Source: Alkalimonas collagenimarina (GTDB taxonomy: Bacteria > Pseudomonadota > Gammaproteobacteria > Enterobacterales > Alteromonadaceae). From it: DNA of 64,000 bases. The notes beneath the pieces were generated by a model. That model saw only the letters and a program-made list of their open reading frames with translations, ran no database searches and was not told the origin of the DNA. Positions 54,078 to 61,032 of this stretch are shown in pieces; positions within the stretch are counted from its first letter, which is position 1; each line of letters starts with the position of its first letter. Position numbers and translations under genes: made by a program. The stretch is from positions 1 through 64,000 of the forward strand of contig NZ_JAUZVZ010000015.1 of the NCBI RefSeq assembly GCF_030717845.1, written 5' to 3'.

Positions 54078-55585
54078 TTCAGCTGGTTTGGTTTAAGCGA
54101 GATTTTCGTATAGATGATCATCAGCCCCTGGTACAAGCCGCTCAGTGCGGCCCTGTGCTCCCCGTCTATATTATTGAACCCAACTATTGGCAACAACCAG
54201 ATACTTCATTGCGACAATGGCAATATGTTCAACAGTGCTTACGACTATTAGATCAACATCTGCGTCAGCTTGGCCAACCTTTGCTTATCGAATACGGGGC
54301 TGCCAGTCAGGTATTGGCTCATTTATGTCAAAAATTCAAAGTGTCTGCTGTCCATAGCCATGAAGAAACCGGCAACCTGTGGACTTACCAGCGAGACAAA
54401 GCGGTAGCGCGAATGCTGCAACAGCATCAGGTAGCATGGCACCAGTATCAACAGTTTGCCGTATTCCGTGGTTCTATCAACAGAGATCAATGGCAATCTC
54501 AGGCTGACCATTGGTTGCAGAAAAGTACCGTTGCGCCGCCTAAAAGCTTACCGTTGGTTTTCCAGCCTGCAGAGCCGATCTGGCCTGCGCTTAAGCGAGT
54601 ACGAGATTTGCCCCCATGTCAACAGCCGCAGGATGCCAAGCATGCACTTCAAACACTCAACTCATTCTTCGCCAACCGCTATCGTCATTACCTATTTAGT
54701 ATTGGTCGCCCAGGCCCGGCAGAAAAGTTTAGTTCCCGCTTAAGCCCTTATCTGAGTTATGGTCAATTCAGCATTCGTCAGTTAGTGCAGCTGACCAATC
54801 AGCAGATTCAACAAGAGCCCGGCGATGTAAGAGCAAGAACAGGGTTTCTATCCCGACTTCGCTGGCACTGCCATTTTATCCAAAAACTCGAGTCAGAACC
54901 GACTATCGAGTTCTACCCGATGCATCCCGGTTATCAGGGTTTTCGCGAACAGTCATTCGATCATCACCGCTGGCGCAGTTGGTGCGAAGGGAATACTGGT
55001 TATCCATTGATTGACGCTTGCATGCGGGCTTTATTAGCCACAGGCTGGCTTCACTTTCGCGGCAGGGCCATGCTGACATCCTTTGCCAGTTATTATTTAG
55101 GGCTACCATGGCGGCCTATCTCCTTGCATTTGGCAAAATGTTTTGTCGATTACGAACCAGGTATTCATTACACACAAATACAGATGCAAGCCGGAGTAAC
55201 AGGGATCAATATCAATCGGATGTACAACCCGGTTAAACAAAGTCAGGAGCGAGATCCTGAAGGGGACTTTATTAAGCGGTGGGTTCCTGAATTGAGGCGA
55301 GTACCAGCAAGTTGGATCCATACGCCTTGGCTGATGCCAGCCCCCGAACAAAAACGCTATGGCTGTATCCTGCAACACCATTATCCAGATCCACTGGTTG
55401 AACCCTCGACTGCCATTTCACAAGCTCGTCAGGCACTCACTCAGTGGCGCCAGCAGCAGGATACAACCCTCTGGCAGCACCAGAAACAACAAGTGATCGT
55501 TCGGCACGCCAGCCGTAAACGACCAACCGCCAAAAAGAAATCAAAGCCTAAGCAAGCACAACTTACCCTGCCCGGCTTTTCTTAA
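54074..55585 (+). CDS. Deoxyribodipyrimidine photolyase-family flavoprotein
   Basis: 503 aa, class I-like photolyase/cryptochrome. N-terminal Rossmann antenna domain [38 protein letters not shown]-site [58 protein letters not shown], and [15 protein letters not shown]. The last part resembles a bacterial cryptochrome-like subgroup rather than E. coli PhrB (which has WREF/WNR patterns), so repair activity is probable, not certain. Basic C-terminal tail ([14 protein letters not shown]). Confidence 0.87.
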   Translation: MIQLVWFKRDFRIDDHQPLVQAAQCGPVLPVYIIEPNYWQQPDTSLRQWQYVQQCLRLLDQHLRQLGQPLLIEYGAASQVLAHLCQKFKVSAVHSHEETGNLWTYQRDKAVARMLQQHQVAWHQYQQFAVFRGSINRDQWQSQADHWLQKSTVAPPKSLPLVFQPAEPIWPALKRVRDLPPCQQPQDAKHALQTLNSFFANRYRHYLFSIGRPGPAEKFSSRLSPYLSYGQFSIRQLVQLTNQQIQQEPGDVRARTGFLSRLRWHCHFIQKLESEPTIEFYPMHPGYQGFREQSFDHHRWRSWCEGNTGYPLIDACMRALLATGWLHFRGRAMLTSFASYYLGLPWRPISLHLAKCFVDYEPGIHYTQIQMQAGVTGININRMYNPVKQSQERDPEGDFIKRWVPELRRVPASWIHTPWLMPAPEQKRYGCILQHHYPDPLVEPSTAISQARQALTQWRQQQDTTLWQHQKQQVIVRHASRKRPTAKKKSKPKQAQLTLPGFS

Positions 55586-55592
55586 TCTGTGA

Positions 55593-55982
<390 letters not shown>

Positions 55983-56024
55983 CTAATGGGTATGACCCTT
56001 TCATCCGAACTCAGGAAAACTGCC

Positions 56025-56858
56025 ATGACTCCAGAGCAAATTATTGCAGAAATGCGCGTCCAACCTTCCATTGCCCCTGAGCAAGAAGTACGTCGACGTG
56101 TTGATTTTATTAAGCGTCAATTGCAACACTCCGGCATGAGCACTTTAGTACTTGGCATCAGTGGTGGGGTTGATTCCACCACATGCGGCCGATTGGCTCA
56201 ATTGGCCGTCAATGAACTCAATGAGGCAGAGCCAAACCGTTACCAGTTTGTTGCGGTTCGGCTGCCCTACGCCACTCAAGCTGATGAAGACGAAGCCCAG
56301 CTGGCGCTCGATTTTATTCAACCAACCCAAGCGCTGAGTATCAATGTGCAGCCGGGTGCCGATGCCATTCATCAGGCAACATCCAGTGCTTTGGCTGCCA
56401 TTGGCGCCAGCATCGATGATGAGAAGAAAATTGATTTTAGCAAAGGAAATGTCAAAGCACGCACCCGGATGGTGATCCAGTATCATCTGGCAGGTCTGCT
56501 CAATGGCTTGGTGCTTGGTACCGATCATTCCGCAGAAAATATCACCGGCTTTTACACCAAATGGGGCGATGGCGCTTGCGATTTAGCGCCACTCTTTGGT
56601 TTAAGCAAACGTCAGGTTCGGGCGCTTGCTCACTATCTGGCAGCTCCCAGTCAACTGGTCGGGAAAACACCCACTGCGGATTTAGAGTGTTTGCAACCAC
56701 AAAAAGCCGATGAAGCAGCGCTTGGTTTAAGCTATGACGATATTGATGATTTTCTGGAAGGAAAGTCGGTCAGCGGGACTGTACGCGATCGTTTGATCAA
56801 CATTTACCTGAAAACCCAGCATAAACGTCAACCGATTGCGACCGTGTACGATGACTAA
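56025..56858 (+). CDS. nadE: NH3-dependent NAD synthetase
   Basis: 277 aa (E. coli 275). ATP-pyrophosphatase loop [61 protein letters not shown], and the C-terminal [18 protein letters not shown]. Start at 56025, with AGGA 8 nt upstream. Makes NAD+ from deamido-NAD+. Confidence 0.97.
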   Translation: MTPEQIIAEMRVQPSIAPEQEVRRRVDFIKRQLQHSGMSTLVLGISGGVDSTTCGRLAQLAVNELNEAEPNRYQFVAVRLPYATQADEDEAQLALDFIQPTQALSINVQPGADAIHQATSSALAAIGASIDDEKKIDFSKGNVKARTRMVIQYHLAGLLNGLVLGTDHSAENITGFYTKWGDGACDLAPLFGLSKRQVRALAHYLAAPSQLVGKTPTADLECLQPQKADEAALGLSYDDIDDFLEGKSVSGTVRDRLINIYLKTQHKRQPIATVYDD

Positions 56859-56894
56859 ATAAGCGAAAAAATAAAACTATGCCTTAACCATAAA

Positions 56895-56923
56895 TTGACA
56901 TTTTAAATTTTTTATCTCAAAAT
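56895..56923 (+). promoter_or_regulatory. Candidate promoter of the fimT-like gene
   Basis: TTGACA (56895-56900), 17 bp, CAAAAT (56918-56923) in AT-rich DNA. A perfect inverted repeat CACTATG-TATT-CATAGTG follows at 56927-56944, in the leader. Confidence 0.45.
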
Positions 56924-56963
56924 TATCACTATGTATTCATAGTGCATACCATATGGGATAAGC

Positions 56964-57449
56964 ATGCGAGGCTGGACATTGATTGAAATGATGGTGGTGT
57001 TGCTGATCATCATCATCTTCAGTACCGTTGGTGTACCCAGCTGGCACCACTTCATCAACAAATACCGGGCACAAAGTTACATGAAAGAACTAAGCCAGCA
57101 GTTGGCTTATGCCCGGGTGATGGCAAGCGGACAAGCCAGTGTCGTCCGGCTTTGTTCATGGCAGCAAGGCGAATGTCAATCCAATTGGTCCAACAGCCCG
57201 GTTCAAGTCAGTGTCTGGCAAAACAATCAGTGGCAGCTGGTTCGTCAACTGCCCGAAGTACACCCATCCCATCAACTGCATTACAACCGTACTCAACTCA
57301 GCTTTCGCCGCGATGGCAGTTTAGGCCCACTTGAAAATGGCAGCTTTATTTATTGCCCTAACAACGGCTTGAACTGGCATTACCGTCTAACACTGAATCA
57401 AGCCGGCCGCAGCCGTTTATTGTTCCAGCAGCAAGCTTGTCCAGCTTAA
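56964..57449 (+). CDS. Minor type IV pilin FimT/FimU-like (GspH family)
   Basis: 161 aa. Very short leader MRG then WTLIEMMVVLLIIIIFSTVGVPSW, a prepilin N-terminus with Glu5. The rest has the GspH/FimT fold signature (RGDGSLG-like FRRDGSLGPL), with Cys pairs near the end. In other bacteria FimT/FimU primes pilus assembly and can bind DNA during transformation. It is the only pilin gene here on plus, convergent with the others. Confidence 0.85.
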   Translation: MRGWTLIEMMVVLLIIIIFSTVGVPSWHHFINKYRAQSYMKELSQQLAYARVMASGQASVVRLCSWQQGECQSNWSNSPVQVSVWQNNQWQLVRQLPEVHPSHQLHYNRTQLSFRRDGSLGPLENGSFIYCPNNGLNWHYRLTLNQAGRSRLLFQQQACPA

Positions 57450-57850
57450 AGCCAGCAACTCGACGGGTAGCTTAATCCTTCATTACGTTGTCCAACGTGA
57501 TTAAAGCTAAACACCAAACATTCATGGTCTTCAGCCTGTACTCCTATGGCTGTAGCCATTAATTGATAACTCATGTTATCTGAACCAACGTCCATATTGA
57601 CTAAGTAGCGGCCAGATGGAGTCACCATTTCTGTCACGCCTAACTCAGCTAAGGTACTGCTGTACTGACGAAACTCGGCATAATACAGCTCTTGTCGAGC
57701 AGCTAAAGCCAGTATCACCTCACTGGCCTCAGCCCGGTGGCTCCGAAGCACTACCTGAACATAGGATGGATAAGCAATTCCTGCCAACAGTGCCAAAATC
57801 ACCAACGCGATACACAACTCAATCAAGGTAATGCCACGACTGCTTTTCAT
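57446..57850 (-). CDS. PilE-like minor pilin
   Basis: 134 aa. Leader MKSSRG, then ITLIELCIALVILALLAGIA with Glu5, and a PilE-like body: AEASEVILALAARQELYYAEFRQYSST, SYQLMATA, C-terminal CLVFSFNHVG...SYPSSCWL with the disulfide Cys pair. Start overlaps the stop of the unrecognised gene. Last gene of the pilV-W-X run. Convergent 4-bp overlap with the fimT-like gene. Confidence 0.88.
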   Translation of the reverse strand: MKSSRGITLIELCIALVILALLAGIAYPSYVQVVLRSHRAEASEVILALAARQELYYAEFRQYSSTLAELGVTEMVTPSGRYLVNMDVGSDNMSYQLMATAIGVQAEDHECLVFSFNHVGQRNEGLSYPSSCWL

Positions 57851-58743
57851 CAGTAGGCCCCCTCTTCGTACCAGAATGTAGCCACCTCAATCTGTTGAGG
57901 CCACTGTGAAAGATCAAGTGTCTGATAACAATCCAGACATTCAGCGGTAATTTGCTGCAAGGCAGCATCTAGTTGCCATGCTTGCGCATCTTGCTCCAGC
58001 CATACGCTGATCTGCTGCTCAGGAGTCACTCGCAATTGCCAGTGCAGCGGGCCGGTGTGCGGCACAGTTATTTCTACCTCCGGCTTCGTCTTATGGCCAG
58101 AATGCATATGAATAACTTTAACCGATAAGTCCAAAGGGTAATCAGGACAACTGCTTGTTTGTTGTTCAGAGGTACTTGCAATGTACAACATGCCTGCATA
58201 GAGCTGTGGCAATTGCACCGCCCAGCCTGGCAATGGGCGCCACCAGCCCGGTGCTTGCTGTACTTGCTGCCATAATGATTCTACCGTGTCCGGTTGGCTG
58301 GGTAGTACCGCCCCAGCCACCACATCATCACTCAAGTGAGGTTGTAAATCAGCGAACTGCCAGACCGTTTTTTGTTGAGGGAATATCCGAACAATCACTA
58401 ACTGATCAAACTGGCCAGATGGATCCCGAGCCAGTAGTATCAGCTGCTCAAAATGCTGTTGTGCACCAAGAACAGTGACCGGTAACCAGCTCTGCACCGC
58501 CTTATGATGCGCTGAAAAATGCCAGCCAGAGTCACTTAAATCGGCTAGTAACACCGGCTCTGACAAGAGCTGACCAGCACTACTTTGGCGATAGATCTGA
58601 CCACTACTTTGCACGATATAGTCGGATGGCCCGGCCTCCACATCAAAGCAATGCAAAGGCGTATCAAGAGAGCTACTATGTGGCCATAGCAGTGGCAGCA
58701 ACACACTAAGCTGAAGTATATTAATCATGAAAAATGTCCTCAT
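57850..58743 (-). CDS. Unrecognised protein in the minor pilin operon
   Basis: 297 aa (292 from ATG 58728). I do not recognise the family. It has a signal-peptide-like N-terminus (NILQLSVLLPLLWPHSSS), many Trp and Gln residues, a beta-rich pattern, and cysteines in HCFD, SCPDYP and ECLDCYQ that suggest periplasmic disulfides. The first part carries repeats of SGQ/SGW with hydrophobic strands, perhaps a propeller-like fold. It overlaps pilX and the pilin gene on both sides, so it is tied to pilus assembly. Confidence 0.7.
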   Translation of the reverse strand: MRTFFMINILQLSVLLPLLWPHSSSLDTPLHCFDVEAGPSDYIVQSSGQIYRQSSAGQLLSEPVLLADLSDSGWHFSAHHKAVQSWLPVTVLGAQQHFEQLILLARDPSGQFDQLVIVRIFPQQKTVWQFADLQPHLSDDVVAGAVLPSQPDTVESLWQQVQQAPGWWRPLPGWAVQLPQLYAGMLYIASTSEQQTSSCPDYPLDLSVKVIHMHSGHKTKPEVEITVPHTGPLHWQLRVTPEQQISVWLEQDAQAWQLDAALQQITAECLDCYQTLDLSQWPQQIEVATFWYEEGAY

Positions 58744-59089
58744 CCAACGCTATCGTCAGCTGGATACTTCCCACCCGCTCAGTAAAAAGTGGTGTCGCCG
58801 TCTCACTCCACACCATCTGACGACCGCATTGCAATTGCTGCCCTTCCCAGGCAGCAAATCGAGCCGGACACCAACGAGGATCCAGCTCCGCAGCAGGTGC
58901 GGCTATACCCGCACTCAATTGCAGCTGATGCTCTGCCCAAGCCTGTTGGCGGTTGATTAACTGCTGTTGTCCCAAAGCCGCGATACGCAGGCTGAGCTGA
59001 CTACTGTGTAAGATAGAAACCACCACAATCAGCATGACGGTAGCTAATAACAGTATGGTGACTAAAGCAAATCCCTGTGTTGCTCGCAT
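58721..59089 (-). CDS. pilX: PilX-like minor pilin
   Basis: 122 aa. Leader MRATQG, then FALVTILLLATVMLIVVVSI; position 5 is Thr instead of Glu, as is usual for PilX/GspK-type tip pilins. Body has LNLRIAALGQQQLINRQQAW-like helix (SLRIAALGQQQLINRQQA). It is short for PilX. Between pilW (1 bp apart) and the unrecognised gene. Confidence 0.8.
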   Translation of the reverse strand: MRATQGFALVTILLLATVMLIVVVSILHSSQLSLRIAALGQQQLINRQQAWAEHQLQLSAGIAAPAAELDPRWCPARFAAWEGQQLQCGRQMVWSETATPLFTERVGSIQLTIALDEDIFHD

Positions 59090-59090
59090 C

Positions 59091-60056
59091 TTATCCTCCC
59101 TGAAGTTGCCGATTCACATTATGAAAATACAAGGTACTTTGTAGCATCAGCCGCCGGTAATGATCGCCGGGTGCTTGAAAACTCATTTGTCCCATTGGGT
59201 ACACCAAGTCGTTTTGATAGCCCGGATCGCTTTCTAAGCTGCGGATAATAAAATAATAACTGATGGCGACAATACGGCTATGTTGTTGATACCAATGCTC
59301 GGGTTGCAGCTGGTGCGGACTGGCAAAATAGTTAGCCCGGCCATCCTGGCTGGTATCCACCCCCAACTCCACATACAGAACTTCAACGCCATCCATCAAA
59401 GAGTCGGTATGCATACGAGGAAAGCCGGCCTGACTTCGGATCAGACGCTTTCGCATCAAGACAGGGATATCGCCCTGTTTCTGTACATAAAACAGCTGAT
59501 GCGCATAAGGCCAGAATTCAGTATCAGCCTCATTGACCGCTGTTTCGCTATCAACAACAGTGAGGCCACTGGGTTGGATTTGCAGGTAGTAACGATTTTC
59601 TTTTAATTCATGGTAGTGAAACGGCTGCGCCACCAAACGCTTAAATTGTATAATAGTCCCCTGTTCAACCGCCTGTCCCATGCAGCTGATACCGCTGCCT
59701 GATCCTAACTCGGCATACAAAGGAACCAGCCGCAGATCCGCTCGGGGAAAACTACCACTGTCGTCTGGCAGGCTAATGCATTCGCCCTGTACCGGATTGA
59801 AACTGGCAGCAGCCGCATCGATATGTTGCAAAGAAAAACCAGCCCAGAAACCGATGTGTTGTAATTCACTTTGCAATAGATTGAGCAAAAGTTGGCCTTG
59901 TTGCTGCAACATCGCTAGTTGCATGGATTCCCGGCTCATTTGCTGCTGGCGGCTGGTCGTCACCATTAAAATAGCGAACAGACTCAAAGCCAGTGCGGCG
60001 GCAATCATCAGCTCAACCAAGCTAACCCCGCTTTGTCTGCTCCATGGCCGTTTCAT
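59091..60056 (-). CDS. pilW: Minor pilin PilW
   Basis: 321 aa. Leader ending RQSG, then VSLVELMIAAALALSLFAIL with Glu5; conserved PilW body with LQSELQHIGFWAG, and DGVEVLYVELGVD. Part of the tip complex with PilV, PilX, FimU and PilY1. Its ATG overlaps the pilV stop (4 nt). Confidence 0.9.
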   Translation of the reverse strand: MKRPWSRQSGVSLVELMIAAALALSLFAILMVTTSRQQQMSRESMQLAMLQQQGQLLLNLLQSELQHIGFWAGFSLQHIDAAAASFNPVQGECISLPDDSGSFPRADLRLVPLYAELGSGSGISCMGQAVEQGTIIQFKRLVAQPFHYHELKENRYYLQIQPSGLTVVDSETAVNEADTEFWPYAHQLFYVQKQGDIPVLMRKRLIRSQAGFPRMHTDSLMDGVEVLYVELGVDTSQDGRANYFASPHQLQPEHWYQQHSRIVAISYYFIIRSLESDPGYQNDLVYPMGQMSFQAPGDHYRRLMLQSTLYFHNVNRQLQGG

Positions 60057-60526
60057 AGTGATGCCTGCACACTTACAGAAAAATCAGCTTCAGCGGCATC
60101 ACAGAGTGGTGTGGGAGCAGTCTGCTGTAATAACTGACGGCGATGCCAATGAATAGTAACCTGCAATTGCCCACCACTTACGGTATGGCAATAACCTGCA
60201 CTGGCGAGGGAAAGTGGAGCGTTAAACCATTGAGACTGCCATTGCTGCTGCAACCAAATCGCAGCATCAACCGGTGCGCAAGGGGTGCCAGAAAAGCAAT
60301 CCGTCCCCGGTTGAGCAGAGAACACAACGTCAGGGCTACCAGCAGCCTGCATTCGATTAAGCCAATCGGTGGCCATCGCTGTTGCTTGAGTTCGCTGTGT
60401 CGCTTCAACCACTAGCTGCCTGGCATACAGCTGCCCAGATAGTGCCCCAAGGACAGAGACTTTTAATAGTAAGACGGCAATGAGTACTTCTAGTAAACTG
60501 ATCCCTTGTTGTAACCGCATATCCAT
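60053..60526 (-). CDS. pilV: Minor pilin PilV
   Basis: 157 aa. Leader MDMRLQQG, then ISLLEVLIAVLLLKVSVLGA with Glu5; MATDWLNRMQAAG helix and VTIHWHRR strand as in PilV/GspI. First of the overlapping pilV-pilW-pilX run. Cys residues in GTDCFSGTPC and CHTVSGG. Confidence 0.88.
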   Translation of the reverse strand: MDMRLQQGISLLEVLIAVLLLKVSVLGALSGQLYARQLVVEATQRTQATAMATDWLNRMQAAGSPDVVFSAQPGTDCFSGTPCAPVDAAIWLQQQWQSQWFNAPLSLASAGYCHTVSGGQLQVTIHWHRRQLLQQTAPTPLCDAAEADFSVSVQASL

Positions 60527-60600
60527 ATGCTCATATATTAACCAAAGTTAACTATATAGTTACAATAAAAATTAAAAAGATCAATATTTTTTGTGTTTTT
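60527..60600. other. AT-rich gap pilE / pilV
   Basis: 74 bp, strongly AT-rich. It contains the palindrome AACTATATAGTT and may hold a promoter for pilV on minus (TTGTAA, 17 bp, GTTAAT), but no box is convincing. Nothing else seen. Confidence 0.35.
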
Positions 60601-61032
60601 TTACCAACATTTTTGCACTATCGCCGGATCAGTTCCACCCGCAGCACCTTTTTGGCCAGCTTGTGTCAAGGTAAGCGTGCCACAATCATCAGTGGCCTGA
60701 ACGCCCTGAGGAACGGCTGTTAAGGTATAAGTGCGGGCAGCTTGATTCGTTATGCTATAACTATAACGCTGAGCTGTGTCATTTTGGCACTGCATTGTTG
60801 GCAATGTGGCACCAACATAAGACATCTCACTGGTATAATATCGCTCCATGACATGCGACATTTCAAATAAGCAGCCAGTTGCCGACGTTCTATAGGAACG
60901 CTCAATTTGGGATTGATAGGCTGGGTAAGCTATCGCCGCAATAATACCGACAATAGCCACCACCACCATAATTTCAATCAAAGTCATACCGTGTTGCAAT
61001 CGATTTTTTTTCAATTGGTCATCTCCCGCCAA
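60601..61032 (-). CDS. pilE: Type IV pilin PilE-like
   Basis: 143 aa. Leader of 15 residues ending LQHG, then MTLIEIMVVVAIVGIIAAIAYPAY with Glu5. Body: ERYYTSEMSYVGATLPTMQC, YSYSITNQAARTYTLTAVPQG, and C-terminal DCGTLTLTQAGQKGA...VQKCW with a disulfide Cys pair. Typical of the PilE minor pilin next to pilY1. Its start overlaps the pilY1 stop by 22 nt. Confidence 0.9.
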   Translation of the reverse strand: MAGDDQLKKNRLQHGMTLIEIMVVVAIVGIIAAIAYPAYQSQIERSYRTSATGCLFEMSHVMERYYTSEMSYVGATLPTMQCQNDTAQRYSYSITNQAARTYTLTAVPQGVQATDDCGTLTLTQAGQKGAAGGTDPAIVQKCW

